Assembly: GCA_964385465.1 (NCBI GenBank)
Contig: CAYLPJ010000009.1
Span: forward strand, 66,708 to 130,707
Length of the DNA stretch: 64,000 nt
Direction: 5' to 3'
Origin: CAYLPJ01 sp964385465
GTDB taxonomy: Bacteria > Planctomycetota > Phycisphaerae > SM23-33
Shown: in pieces, positions 9,339 to 17,619 of the stretch
How the letters are laid out: every line of letters starts with the position of its first letter
Numbering within the stretch: the first letter of the stretch is position 1
Position numbers and translations under genes: made by a program
Notes under the pieces: generated by a model
The model's input: only the letters and a program-made list of their open reading frames with translations
What the model was told of the DNA's origin: nothing
Databases searched by the model: none

Positions 9339-9893
9339 CTACGGGATGAACACGGCGGCGGAGACGACGGTGGTCCACAGGCCGCCCTTGTCGCCCTCGG
9401 CCGTCTGCACGCTGGCGCGGGTGCGGACGATCTTGCCGGACATGCGGTAGATTTCCTTCCGCTCGTCGTAGGCCTCCTCGGGATCAAAGTCGATCCCCAG
9501 CGTGGTCGCCAGCATGGTCGCGGCCATGTCCTCCACGAGGTCCCCCAACTTGCTTTCGGTCATGCCGTAGCCGTGATGCTCGCTGATGTAGCCGTACTGG
9601 TGCCCTTCGGCGGGCTGGGCCAGGCCGATGCCCGCGCCGACCAGCCGGGACGGCTCGTCGGTGCTCGCGTCGGCGAGAACCACGAAGGTGATCTGCCCGG
9701 GCTGGAGCTGGTCGAGCCCGCGCTTGCGGGGGATGACCTTGCAGTTGGGCGGCAGGATGCTGGAGACGCGCACGAGGTTGCACTTCTCGATGCCGGCCCT
9801 GCGGAGCGCCAACTCGAAGCTCTGGAGGCGTTTGCGATGCTTGCCGACGCCCTTGGTGAAGAAGACCCTGGTCGGGACGAATGGGGAACTCAT
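9339..9893 (-). CDS. pdaD: Pyruvoyl-dependent arginine decarboxylase
   Basis: 184 aa from the ATG at 9893, chosen because an AGGAAA ribosome site precedes it and family homology begins there; the upstream in-frame extension is Arg-rich noise. The family self-cleaves at a Ser-Ser bond to make a pyruvoyl cofactor, and the motif VSSILPP (Ser44-Ser45) is intact. It decarboxylates arginine to agmatine and leads the polyamine operon, 21 bp before the DHS-like gene, which overlaps agmatinase. A sigma70-like promoter and a leader hairpin lie upstream. Confidence 0.92.
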   Translation of the reverse strand: MSSPFVPTRVFFTKGVGKHRKRLQSFELALRRAGIEKCNLVRVSSILPPNCKVIPRKRGLDQLQPGQITFVVLADASTDEPSRLVGAGIGLAQPAEGHQYGYISEHHGYGMTESKLGDLVEDMAATMLATTLGIDFDPEEAYDERKEIYRMSGKIVRTRASVQTAEGDKGGLWTTVVSAAVFIP

Positions 9894-9921
9894 CGCAGTT
9901 TCCTGATGTCGGCGACACGGA

Positions 9922-9954
9922 CGCCTGCCGGGGCACACACTGCTCCCGCAGGCG
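9922..9954 (-). promoter_or_regulatory. Leader hairpin upstream of pdaD
   Basis: Inverted repeat cgcctgc/gcaggcg with additional G-C pairs inside, 29-61 bases before the pdaD start and within the predicted 5' leader. There is no U-run, so it is not an intrinsic terminator. It could tune the mRNA of the polyamine operon, but no known riboswitch consensus was recognised. Confidence 0.35.
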
Positions 9955-9991
9955 CGACGTATCGGCCCCGCGAACGGGACAGTCGGTGGGA

Positions 9992-10020
9992 ATCCTATAC
10001 ACGGCGGCGCACGGCGGCAA
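9992..10020 (-). promoter_or_regulatory. Candidate sigma70 promoter of the polyamine operon
   Basis: On the minus strand: TTGCCG (-35), 17-bp spacer, TAGGAT (-10). Predicted transcription start is near 9985, giving a leader of about 90 nt for pdaD. The rest of 9894-10147 holds only the leader hairpin and the terminator of the neighbouring gene. Confidence 0.5.
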
Positions 10021-10071
10021 GGGCCTGAAAGGCGTTCTGCGATCCGTTCCCTGGCGGGGGGGCGCACCATG

Positions 10072-10110
10072 AAAAGCCCGGCCCGGGCGTCGAAACACCC
10101 GGGCCGGGCC
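10072..10110 (-). terminator. Intrinsic terminator after the PPC-domain gene
   Basis: GCCCGGCCCGGG...CCCGGGCCGGGC stem with a short A/T-containing loop, followed on the minus strand by TTTT. It begins about 40 bases after the stop of the PPC protein gene and precedes the polyamine operon promoter. Confidence 0.8.
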
Positions 10111-10147
10111 GGCAAAGGAAGGCATGGAAGCCTTCGGGATCCGTAGG

Positions 10148-11728
10148 TCAGTCGTCCTTGCGATGGCGGTGGCCGGGCCGCGGGACGGGCGGGCGCCGGC
10201 CGGCGACACGTCGCAAGCTCACGTCATACGTGCCGTCATCGTCGTTGTCTTCGGCCTCGACGCGGACCTTGAAGTAATGATTCGCGGGCACGGTATCCAC
10301 GTCCATTCGGTAGCTGCCGTCGACGTCGAAGGTGCGGATGACGTTCTCGCGGTCACGCCCGTGCACTCCGGCGTAGACACGGACCTCCAGGTCCACCTCG
10401 ACGTCCTTGAACTCCAGGCGGTACGTGCCCGGGGTCGGCGTGTAGAAGATCAACCAGTCGACGTCGTCCTCCTCCATGCGGTGTGTCTGGGTGGTGTCGA
10501 CCTCCAGACGTGTCGCTTGCCTTTCGGTGTTGTTCGGCTCGAAGGTCCGCCGGCCGGGGCGGGGGCGGGGCCGGGGACGCGGTGCGGGCGTGCCTTGACG
10601 GACGACGAGGATTCGCCCCGTCTCGTCGGCGACCTGGGGATTGTGTGCGTCCACGGCGCGAAGCTGGACGACGGACCGGGTCCGTCGCCGCATCTGCGGC
10701 ACGGTCCAGGTCAGCGAGCCGGAGCCCCCGGCCGTGGCGACGCGATCGGCCAGGGCCTTCCATGTATCGCCACCGTCGATGGAGTAAAGGACCCGGACAG
10801 CCCGCACAAACGGCGAGGCCGTCCACCGGACGGCATACGACCTGCCTGCCACCAGTGTCGAGCCGGCCGTCGGCGTCTGGATGCGGATCCATCGGCCGCG
10901 GGGGCCGTGCGGCGGGCGCTGCGCTCCGCCGGCGGCGACCTGGAGCGTCAGGCCGCGATACGGGCGATAGCCGTAAACGAGCGCATACCACGTTCCCGCC
11001 CTCGGTGAGACCACGGCGATGCGCTCGCGGGAATCGGAGCTCTGCGAGGCGTACTGGTACTCCTTGGGCTCGGGGACCGAGGCGCGGGAGAGGTACAGGT
11101 CCGCGTCGCCGGCGCCGCCGGAAGTGGTGAGGACCAGGTGGCGGAGCCCGGCGGGAACGTCGATGCGAAACCAGTGCCGCGACCCGCTGCGCCCGGCGAG
11201 GTCCCGAACGGATTCTCCCGGTGCCAGATGCCTGATGCCGCCGGGGCCGTCGTGCCCGGGCCTGCCGCCGGCGCCCCCGGGAGCGTACCGCACGGACAGC
11301 GTCACGCCCCGATAGTCACCGAAGGCATGGGTCATCACGAACCACCATCCCGCCTGCGGGGAACGGACGAGGATCCTCTCGTCGGTGTCGGACCCCGCGC
11401 TGCGAGCAACGTAGCCGTCCTTGGTGGGCGGCTGGCCGTGCTGGACGTAGAGGTCCACATCCCCCCTGCCGCCGGAGGTGCTCACCGCCAACTCGGCCTG
11501 CCCCGCGGGCAGATAGATCCGGTGCAGTGTCCGCGTGCCCCCCCGCCCGGTCAGCCCTGTGACGCTCTGTCCGTTTCGCAGGACGCCCGCCGCCGTCGGA
11601 TGGCGGTCCTCGCGGAGCCCGTCGATCAGCGCATCCAACACGCCGCCGTCGGCCAGGGCCGGGGCGGCCGCGAGTGCCATCGCCCCCGCCCATGCAAATG
11701 CCTTCCGCTTCCAGCCTGCCGCATCCAT
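10148..11728 (-). CDS. Secreted protein with three PPC-type domains and a central Ig-like domain
   Basis: 526 aa. The N-terminal signal peptide ends near ALA-DGG (residue 27). Two bacterial pre-peptidase C-terminal (PPC) domains follow: residues about 45-150 (GDVDLYVQHGQPPT, WWFVMTHAFGDYRGVTLSVRY) and about 170-270 (GDADLYLSRAS, WYALVYGYRPYRGLTLQV). Then comes an Ig-like segment near 285-375 (AGRSYAVRWTA, VLYSIDGGDTW), a Pro-Arg linker (PRPRPRPRPGRR), and a third PPC-like domain that starts at EPNNTERQAT and ends in a basic tail. No protease domain is present, so it is probably an exported adhesive or surface-stabilising protein. A strong terminator follows. Confidence 0.85.
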   Translation of the reverse strand: MDAAGWKRKAFAWAGAMALAAAPALADGGVLDALIDGLREDRHPTAAGVLRNGQSVTGLTGRGGTRTLHRIYLPAGQAELAVSTSGGRGDVDLYVQHGQPPTKDGYVARSAGSDTDERILVRSPQAGWWFVMTHAFGDYRGVTLSVRYAPGGAGGRPGHDGPGGIRHLAPGESVRDLAGRSGSRHWFRIDVPAGLRHLVLTTSGGAGDADLYLSRASVPEPKEYQYASQSSDSRERIAVVSPRAGTWYALVYGYRPYRGLTLQVAAGGAQRPPHGPRGRWIRIQTPTAGSTLVAGRSYAVRWTASPFVRAVRVLYSIDGGDTWKALADRVATAGGSGSLTWTVPQMRRRTRSVVQLRAVDAHNPQVADETGRILVVRQGTPAPRPRPRPRPGRRTFEPNNTERQATRLEVDTTQTHRMEEDDVDWLIFYTPTPGTYRLEFKDVEVDLEVRVYAGVHGRDRENVIRTFDVDGSYRMDVDTVPANHYFKVRVEAEDNDDDGTYDVSLRRVAGRRPPVPRPGHRHRKDD

Positions 11729-11831
11729 GGCTTGCTCCTTTCGATCGGCGTGTGCTTCCGCCTGTGTACCATGCTAGTCGGCAAGGTGGACACGCCGGGG
11801 CCAGCGAGGTTGGCGGATTCCGGGCGCGCGA

Positions 11832-11861
11832 ACGCCCCGGCCGGGGAGGCGGCCGGGGCGT
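11832..11861 (-). terminator. Hairpin terminating the phage-derived operon
   Basis: CGCCCCGGCC/GGCCGGGGCG 10-bp stem with an 8-base loop, 25 bases after the last gene of the phage-like cluster. The U-tract is poor (TTCG), so it may be weak. It marks the left limit of the cluster. Confidence 0.55.
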
Positions 11862-11885
11862 GAAGCGGAACGAGTGTGGTGGGAC

Positions 11886-12278
11886 TCAGAGGAACCGGCG
11901 TGTGGACCGACCGCCGGCGCGGGCGATGAGGAAGGCGTCCAGGTCCTTACGGGCGATCACGGTGTTGCCTTCGGCGTCCACCGCCGTCGGCAGGCTGTCC
12001 CGCAGGTCTCGCAAGACCGCGTGGGTGGAGATGCTCAGTTCCTGGGCAACTCGGGGGACCGTGAGATACTCCCCGTCGGGTCGGCCTGCCGAATGGGGGG
12101 CGCGCTCGGCCAGGCGCCGGCGAAGGGCGAGGTTCTCTCGTTGGAGGCCCACGGCGGCCTCGGAGGGCACGGGCAGGCCGCGGAGCCGACGGTTCTCGGC
12201 CTCCAGTTCGTCTACGTGGCGGCGCAGGTCGTCCAGGTCGTCCTGGTGGGGGTCTGCGGGTGTGGGCTCGCGGTCCAT
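11886..12278 (-). CDS. Small coiled-coil plus HTH phage protein
   Basis: 130 aa. Residues about 10-60 are charged and heptad-like (DLRRHVDELEAENRRLR, ENLALRRRLAER). Residues about 70-120 resemble an excisionase/MerR-type winged helix (YLTVPRVAQELSISTHAVLRD...ARKDLDAFL). It is the last gene of the phage-like operon and starts at the stop of the 106-aa gene. A DNA-binding or assembly role is possible; no specific family was recognised. Confidence 0.6.
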   Translation of the reverse strand: MDREPTPADPHQDDLDDLRRHVDELEAENRRLRGLPVPSEAAVGLQRENLALRRRLAERAPHSAGRPDGEYLTVPRVAQELSISTHAVLRDLRDSLPTAVDAEGNTVIARKDLDAFLIARAGGRSTRRFL

Positions 12279-12598
12279 CAGAGGTATCCTCCGTCGGGGG
12301 TTTCAGCGGTGTTACGCCCCAAGAGGGCATCCCGCTGGGCACGCGTCATCCGGCGCGCCATGTGGCTGCGGCGGGCGGGCGGCAGGGCGGCAAACTGCTC
12401 GACACTCTCCGGCGGCGCATCGCCGGACGCCGGGGCGTCCGCGTACCCCCCCAGCAGGGCCAGCTCGCGCCGGAGCAGCGCGTTGGTTGTCTGGGCCTCG
12501 ATGTGGTCGCCGCCGGGGCCCTGGGCCGACCGCAGGCGGGCATTCGCTTTCTCCAGTTCGCGGGCACGCGCTCGGAGGGTCTCCATCTCATCACTCAT
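12278..12598 (-). CDS. Small coiled-coil phage protein sharing the scaffold C-terminal motif
   Basis: 106 aa with a coiled-coil N-terminus (ETLRARARELEKANARLR). Its last 40 or so residues resemble the C-terminus of the scaffold protein at 26883-27713: both have F-x-ALP, then MTRAQRDA[IL]LGR, and both end DGGYL. It overlaps its upstream neighbour by eight bases. It may be a paralogue of the scaffold's capsid-binding end; function is otherwise unknown. Confidence 0.6.
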   Translation of the reverse strand: MSDEMETLRARARELEKANARLRSAQGPGGDHIEAQTTNALLRRELALLGGYADAPASGDAPPESVEQFAALPPARRSHMARRMTRAQRDALLGRNTAETPDGGYL

Positions 12599-12833
12599 CG
12601 GGTATCTCCTCGCCGGTCCCGGAGGTCGCCCGGGCCAGCATGTCTTCCAGGACCGGTCGCATCACCCCCACCGCCGTCGGCGTCGCTACCCAGGGGATGC
12701 CTCCCCGGCCGCGAGCGTGCTCGGCAAGCAGGTGCCGGACCCGGCGGCGAGACATTCCCCCTTCTGCGCAGAGCCGGCGTTCGGCCTCGGCCAGGGGGAC
12801 CAGCAGATCCTGGCCATCGTGAGCGCCGGTCAC
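12591..12833 (-). CDS. Small hypothetical phage protein
   Basis: 80 aa from a GTG at 12833 that overlaps the stop of the preceding membrane-protein gene (GTGA), which decides the start against a long Arg-rich upstream extension. It includes AEAERRLCAEGGMSRRRVRHLLAEHARG, a helical stretch that could be a degenerate HTH. No family recognised. Confidence 0.5.
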   Translation of the reverse strand: MTGAHDGQDLLVPLAEAERRLCAEGGMSRRRVRHLLAEHARGRGGIPWVATPTAVGVMRPVLEDMLARATSGTGEEIPDE

Positions 12834-13063
12834 GGCCGGTCCTTCGCGTCGGCCGGCGGGTCGGCGTCCAGGAGCTTGCGTCGCGAGCGGACACTGGAGA
12901 TCAGCGATACGCCGACGAGGGCCAGGGCGATCAGGGCGGGGGCGGCACGGGCGGCGAGGCCGTCGGCCACGGCGGCCTCGATCCCCAGCTTGCCTACGAG
13001 CACCCACGCGATGCCGCGGGCCAGAGCCGAGGCGAGCCATTGAAACGTGCGAGCGTCCATCAT
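12830..13063 (-). CDS. Small membrane protein, holin-like
   Basis: 77 aa with hydrophobic segments near residues 8-25 (WLASALARGIAWVLVGKLGI) and 38-57 (APALIALALVGVSLI), and a basic, Asp-rich cytoplasmic-type tail. Size, position beside a lipoprotein and overlapping starts fit a phage lysis cassette, but no endolysin gene accompanies it. Confidence 0.5.
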   Translation of the reverse strand: MMDARTFQWLASALARGIAWVLVGKLGIEAAVADGLAARAAPALIALALVGVSLISSVRSRRKLLDADPPADAKDRP

Positions 13064-13269
13064 GCGTTCTCCGTGTCCGGGGTTGCGGGGGGCGTGGGCG
13101 TATCGAGCAGGCCTTCGAGGTCGGTGACGGCGCGGTGGAAGCGGCCGCGGGCTGCGGCCAGGTCCTCGCCGGTCACGTCGCCGGCCTGGATGCGCTCACC
13201 GATGCGGATCAGCAGCCGGGCGATCCGCTCGACGAGGTCGAACCACAGGAGCAGTTCGGCGGGGCTCAT
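13060..13269 (-). CDS. Small helical phage protein
   Basis: 69 aa from the ATG at 13269, which has a perfect AAGGAGG site and overlaps the lipoprotein stop; the upstream Arg-rich extension is a shadow. It is predicted helical (LLLWFDLVERIARLLIRIGE), possibly amphipathic and membrane associated, and it overlaps the next gene. Function unknown. Confidence 0.55.
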   Translation of the reverse strand: MSPAELLLWFDLVERIARLLIRIGERIQAGDVTGEDLAAARGRFHRAVTDLEGLLDTPTPPATPDTENA

Positions 13270-13691
13270 CGGTGGGCCTCCTTCCCGTTGCGACGGTCCT
13301 TGCCGGCGGCTTCGGCAAGGTGAATGCGGATCTCTCGCAAGGCGGCGTCCGCGACCCGTCTGGCGGCCTCGTATCGGGCACGGCAGGCGGCCTGGTGGTC
13401 GCCCTCGGCGGCGGCGAGGTCGTCCAGGGCCGCCTCGCACTCGTTCAGGGCCGCACCGAGGGTGTGGAACACGGCCAGGAGCATGGCGAGGTCATCGCGG
13501 GAGATCCGGTCGGCGCGATAGAGATCGGCCACAGTCTCGGCGGCCACGGCCGCCGCATCGTAGGCGGAAGCCAGCTCCGCTCGCTCGGATGCGGTCGTGC
13601 CGCATCCGCAGAGAGCGAGGCACAGCAACAGGCACAGGCCGGCGGCGGGGAGGCGTCGCGGGCGCGCGGAGGGTCCTCTTGTCACGGTCAT
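13266..13691 (-). CDS. Phage lipoprotein (spanin-like candidate)
   Basis: 141 aa from the ATG at 13691 (AAAGGA upstream). A basic N-terminus and Leu-rich signal lead to a lipobox-like LCGC with the lipidated Cys near residue 30. The mature part is long alpha-helix rich in Ala/Glu/Arg (YDAAAVAAETVADLYRAD). A lipoprotein next to two small membrane proteins suggests an o-spanin-like lysis role, but length and sequence do not prove it. It overlaps the next gene (ATGA). Confidence 0.55.
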   Translation of the reverse strand: MTVTRGPSARPRRLPAAGLCLLLCLALCGCGTTASERAELASAYDAAAVAAETVADLYRADRISRDDLAMLLAVFHTLGAALNECEAALDDLAAAEGDHQAACRARYEAARRVADAALREIRIHLAEAAGKDRRNGKEAHR

Positions 13692-13705
13692 GGGTGTCCT
13701 TTCGT

Positions 13706-14005
13706 TCAGGCGTTGAGGAGATAGCCGGCCAGCAGGAGCCCACCGGCGACGAGCAGGTGCCATATCCGCCGCCCCCAGGTCTCCCGGGCGCCGCGGACGG
13801 CGCCGATGTCGGCCCGGGCAAGGCGGATCCGTGTTTCCTGGCGTGCGAGGCGGCGGGCGAGCCGGTCGACCTTTCGGCCGGCGTCGGAAGCCGTCTCGCC
13901 GATGCCGTCCATCTTGGCGTCCAGCCGGGCCAGCCGCTCGATGACCTCGTCGAACGCGCGGACGCAGGCGATCGGGCGGGCTTCATTCGGATCGTGTCGG
14001 GACAC
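13706..14005 (-). CDS. Coiled-coil protein with C-terminal membrane anchor
   Basis: 99 aa from a GTG at 14005 inside the end of the upstream glycosyltransferase gene (start uncertain). Residues about 15-70 form a coiled coil (VIERLARLDAKMDGIGE, VDRLARRLARQETRIR). The C-terminus is a single membrane span (IWHLLVAGGLLLAGYLL). The layout resembles phage holin-associated or i-spanin-like proteins. It lies just upstream of the lipoprotein gene. Confidence 0.55.
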   Translation of the reverse strand: MSRHDPNEARPIACVRAFDEVIERLARLDAKMDGIGETASDAGRKVDRLARRLARQETRIRLARADIGAVRGARETWGRRIWHLLVAGGLLLAGYLLNA

Positions 14006-14537
14006 TGTGCACCTCGTGCTCAAAGTGGAATCTCGGCCCGTCGTTCCCGGGCAGGACAACGACGGGAAACCGATGCCCGACCTCGCCGGCCACTTCCGGC
14101 CGCAACCCGGCCGCGACGGCCCGGGCGAAGAAGTACGCGCACTCGCACCCGCCCCCGGGCGGCCAGGCGAACCAGGGCGGTGCGATCGCCTCCAGCGCCC
14201 GCCGGTGGACCTTCAGGCACGCGGCGGACAGGCCGGTATGAGGGTGAGCCCGTCGGCCCGTGCGTGCGACCGCTCGCGCCGAGGCGACCATGGCCGGGCT
14301 GCGCCACAGCGGGTCGGTCCGGCCGAGAACGACCATGTCGTCGTCGAGCATGGCCAGCCATGGCAGGTCGCACTCCTCGATGAACCACCGGCAGATGCGG
14401 TTGCGGGCGCCGGGGATTCGGCGCCGGGCGGACGCCCCGGGGAAGGCCCGCCACGCCCGCACGCCGGCGAGCCAACGCCCCAGCAGCGGGTTGATGCCCC
14501 GTCCGGCCAGGACGGCGAACTGGATGTCGGCCCACAC
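13983..14537 (-). CDS. Phage-borne glycosyltransferase-like protein (GT-A, DxD)
   Basis: 184 aa, GTG start, five bases after the preceding gene. It shows a GT-A-like core with LAMLDDDMVVL (Asp65-Asp67, the metal/nucleotide-sugar DxD), then HTGLSAACLKVHRRALEAI and a C-terminal FHFEHEVHSVP. It is short for a full GT2 enzyme. It lies in the tail/lysis end of the phage-derived cluster, where such enzymes may decorate particle proteins or host surface glycans. A second, unrelated glycosyltransferase lies between portal and scaffold. Confidence 0.6.
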   Translation of the reverse strand: MWADIQFAVLAGRGINPLLGRWLAGVRAWRAFPGASARRRIPGARNRICRWFIEECDLPWLAMLDDDMVVLGRTDPLWRSPAMVASARAVARTGRRAHPHTGLSAACLKVHRRALEAIAPPWFAWPPGGGCECAYFFARAVAAGLRPEVAGEVGHRFPVVVLPGNDGPRFHFEHEVHSVPTRSE

Positions 14538-14541
14538 GCCT

Positions 14542-15402
14542 CTAGCTGCCCCAGTCGTCGTCGTGGCAGCAGCAGTTGCCGACCTCCAGCGATCCCGGCG
14601 GCGCCGGCCAGAGCACCGCCCTGGCCGTACAGACCACCACGCACGAGACGGCCGCGGCGTTGCCGTTGACGGCGCGGACCTCGAACGTCCCGCCGGTGCT
14701 GACGCGGCCCTGGAGCTTGAAGCCGGCGGGGTACTCGCGTGCTGGGCCGTGGGCCGTGCCGTCGCTCTCGTAGGCCATGAACCACAGGTCGTGCCACCCC
14801 CCGCCTCCGGACCACGTCATGAAACGGTTCGGCTGCAGGGCGGTGGTCAGGCCGGGGGGACCGTCGAACGGCTGACAGACCGCGTAGCCCGGGTGGCTGG
14901 CGCCCGGGTCGTGGCCCGAGCACTGGCGGTATTCCAGCTCGCAGGTGAGCGTCGCGTTGAGGACCCCGCTGAGCACGCTGTAGGCGCCGGTGGTGTTGGT
15001 CCCGCTGTAGTGCAGCGTCAGGGCGCCGATCCGCTCGGTGGCGTCCGTGCCCGCGGGGTTCACGTTGACGAACACGCGGACCTCCCCGCCGAGTGCCCGC
15101 AGCTCTTGGAACGAAACGACCTGGTCCACGCTCCCGGAGGCGTTGCCGGCGATGTCGACCGCACAGGCCGCGTCCAGGGCCAACGGGCCCTCGCCGCGAA
15201 TCCATTGCTCGGCGTCCGGGTCCCACCACACCTCCGTGACGGTATAGGTTCCCAACCCGAGATTCGCGTCGATTCGCGCCAAGCCCCCGCGGAGCCTCCC
15301 GCCGGGGCCGACGGGCTCGTCCCGCCCGGCCCCGCGGCGGACGTTCGCGACCTCTCGGCAACGGCGTTCGGCCAGGAGCAGTTGTCGTACCGGCTCGATC
15401 AT
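14542..15402 (-). CDS. Phage tail-associated structural protein
   Basis: 286 aa, ATG overlapping the stop of the hub-like gene (ATGA). Beta-rich, Gly/Thr/Val-rich sequence (GTYTVTEVWWDPDAEQW, LTLHYSGTNTTGAYSVLSG) with several paired cysteines and a C-terminal NCCCHDDDWG cluster that may bind metal. Position after the hub suggests a distal tail or receptor-binding protein. No named family recognised. Confidence 0.5.
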   Translation of the reverse strand: MIEPVRQLLLAERRCREVANVRRGAGRDEPVGPGGRLRGGLARIDANLGLGTYTVTEVWWDPDAEQWIRGEGPLALDAACAVDIAGNASGSVDQVVSFQELRALGGEVRVFVNVNPAGTDATERIGALTLHYSGTNTTGAYSVLSGVLNATLTCELEYRQCSGHDPGASHPGYAVCQPFDGPPGLTTALQPNRFMTWSGGGGWHDLWFMAYESDGTAHGPAREYPAGFKLQGRVSTGGTFEVRAVNGNAAAVSCVVVCTARAVLWPAPPGSLEVGNCCCHDDDWGS

Positions 15403-17588
15403 GGCGTCACCTTCAGCAGGCGGGTGTCCAAGAGCAGTTCTGTGTGGCAGTTGCCCTCCTCCAGGCTCCAGATGACCCCCGAGACGATCGGCGCCCGCCG
15501 GTCGCCGCCGGAGCGAACCGTCAGGTCCACCTGCCGACCCCGCGTGGACGGGATGGCGTCGCCGGGGGCGTACGCTCGCGTAAGCCCGCGAAGGATCAGC
15601 GAGCCGTGCCCCACCTCGTCGGCCAGGCGGTCGCGCGTGCGCTCGGCGAGATCCATGGCGGCCGCGGCGTCGTCACGAACGTCCGCGACCAGACCGCCGA
15701 ACGGGTCGTCCCCTTCGGCTACCTCGCGCCATCGGAAGGTGTGCTCGTCGCGGAGGACCCTTTCGGCCGTCAGGGGCCAGGAGCTGCCCGCCTGGCGACC
15801 GGCACGGGCAATGAGTGCCTGGTCGCACTCGGCCGAGCCGACCAGCCGAAGCCGCAGCCCCGTGCCGCTGCCTCGAAGCGCGTTGTACAGCAGTGTCAGG
15901 TAGCTGCAGCCCCCGTACTTCTCGAACAGTGTCTGCCCCGAGCCGTCGGTGACGTGTCGAGCCACGTCCGACGCGTAAGGGTACCACGACCACAACGGGT
16001 CGACGGGAATGGTGAAGCCCGCGCGGTCGTGCCAAACCACCGCGGGCACCTGGATCCAGGAGGCGTCGTCCCCGGCGATGCCCATCTGCACCATGGCCGG
16101 CACATTGCGGACGCCGGCCTCGCCCGGCTCCAGCAGGCAGGACTGCCCCAACGGTCGCGGCCGGCGCAGCCACCGCCCGGTCTCTCCCGTCCCCCATGCG
16201 TCGAGGTCGGGCAAGCTGTCGGCGTCGGCACCGTAGGCGGCGTCCTCGTTCCAGGTGAAGCTGCGAAATGCGTGCGGCGCACCGTAGGCGTCCAGGCGGC
16301 CGTAGGCATATGTCCCGGCGAACTGCTCGATCTCGCCGACGTTCTCGCTCGCCCAGCGCGCCGCGTCGACCGTGCCGTCGAAGGCCCAGTCGGCCAGGTC
16401 GTGCTGGTCGGTGTCCCAGGCGGGAATGAGATCGCCACCGTCGCCATCGCCTGGGAATCGGAGGACGGCCTGCCGTCGTTTCTGGTCACCGACTACGGTG
16501 ACGTCGTTGGTGACCTGATGGTTGTCCCGCAGGAACTCGATGCGCTGGATCTCGGCCCGCCGGGCCGGGGCCGTTTCCGCCGGGACGCCGCCGTCGCAGA
16601 CCGGCGCCATCCAGGGGCGCCGAACCCGCCCGCCGTCGACACAGCCGCGCAGCTCGAAGACTCGCAGCCTGTGCCGCCCGTCCTCGCCCGCCCAGGGCTC
16701 GATACAGAAGCCGAAGCCGATGGGGACCAGCACGGCCTCCAGGGCCGCCAGCAGGTCCGTCGCCTCGACCGGTGTCTCCGGCAAGACGGTGTGCGCCAGG
16801 TCACCGGGCAGGTCCGCCACGGATTCCGGGGAGATAACCGCGTAGCCGTCTACCCATTCGATGAGCGACTGCACGGCGGTCGAGGCCGTCCAGTATTCCG
16901 CTCGATACGTGCCCGCGTCGGTCGCTGCACGGCGGTCGGGGCTGTCGAACACACGACCCCCGGGCGTCCGGGCCGCCGCGTGCCTGTCCAGGTGCCAGGT
17001 GAGCCCCCTGCCGGCCGCGTTCGGACGCCCCCCTTCGTTGAACACCGTGGGCAATGGGCTGGCGAAGGCATTGTCCCGAACCAGTTGCTCGGCGTCGGCG
17101 TCTCCGGAGACCAATGCAGCGTCCACGGCCGGAACGGCGTGCCACCGCCCGCTGACCGCCTTCCCGCGAAGCAACAGCTCCGGACCATATGCGACTTGGT
17201 CGGCCCGTTCGTCATCGGGGTCCGCCTGGATCACCAGCCGCTCCTGGGCAATGGTCCCGCGGAACCATTCGCGGACGGGGCCCTCCCCGCGGGCCTCGAT
17301 CAGCCGGACCCGGAACCCCGCCGCCGGCGGCACGTCCTCGGGCCGGGTTCGCGCCGGCCGGGATGCTCCCACCCCGAGCACACGACGCAGATGGAGCGTG
17401 CTGGCGCGGCCGTTGAGGCCCCACTCGGTCCGGACAGGCACGAGGTCTTCGGTGTGGACCTCTTCGCCCCAGGCACCGAGCCGGACGTCGGGGTCCGGCG
17501 ACGCCACAACAGGGGCGACCAGAACGCGCAGCGTCGGCGGGCGGTAGGCGAGCCCGCCCGGCTGGTTTTGCCACTGGAATCCGTACAT
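15399..17588 (-). CDS. Large tail hub/baseplate-like protein
   Basis: 729 aa from the ATG at 17588 (MYGFQWQNQPGG); the upstream 13-residue extension overlaps the previous gene and was not used. It is the largest protein of the phage-derived cluster. The middle part (LLAALEAVLVPIGFGFCIEPW, RHRLRVFEL) resembles baseplate-hub/tail-lysin scaffold domains, and the C-terminal part ends in a beta-rich region with GRQVDLTVRSGG. It is probably the central tail-tip protein. No peptidase or lysozyme motif was seen. No tape-measure gene lies upstream, which is unusual for a tail with a hub. Confidence 0.5.
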   Translation of the reverse strand: MYGFQWQNQPGGLAYRPPTLRVLVAPVVASPDPDVRLGAWGEEVHTEDLVPVRTEWGLNGRASTLHLRRVLGVGASRPARTRPEDVPPAAGFRVRLIEARGEGPVREWFRGTIAQERLVIQADPDDERADQVAYGPELLLRGKAVSGRWHAVPAVDAALVSGDADAEQLVRDNAFASPLPTVFNEGGRPNAAGRGLTWHLDRHAAARTPGGRVFDSPDRRAATDAGTYRAEYWTASTAVQSLIEWVDGYAVISPESVADLPGDLAHTVLPETPVEATDLLAALEAVLVPIGFGFCIEPWAGEDGRHRLRVFELRGCVDGGRVRRPWMAPVCDGGVPAETAPARRAEIQRIEFLRDNHQVTNDVTVVGDQKRRQAVLRFPGDGDGGDLIPAWDTDQHDLADWAFDGTVDAARWASENVGEIEQFAGTYAYGRLDAYGAPHAFRSFTWNEDAAYGADADSLPDLDAWGTGETGRWLRRPRPLGQSCLLEPGEAGVRNVPAMVQMGIAGDDASWIQVPAVVWHDRAGFTIPVDPLWSWYPYASDVARHVTDGSGQTLFEKYGGCSYLTLLYNALRGSGTGLRLRLVGSAECDQALIARAGRQAGSSWPLTAERVLRDEHTFRWREVAEGDDPFGGLVADVRDDAAAAMDLAERTRDRLADEVGHGSLILRGLTRAYAPGDAIPSTRGRQVDLTVRSGGDRRAPIVSGVIWSLEEGNCHTELLLDTRLLKVTP

Positions 17589-17619
17589 GGTCTCTCGTCC
17601 CTGCAAGGAAGGTCGGGCT

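Noticed and set aside
12591..13440. Arg-rich N-terminal extensions of small phage ORFs
   Set aside because: They overlap neighbours and lack ribosome sites; tight ATGA/GTGA starts explain the real genes.
13266..13691. Confirmed spanin or Rz1
   Set aside because: Only a lipobox and helical pattern are visible, and no endolysin or matching i-spanin is proved.
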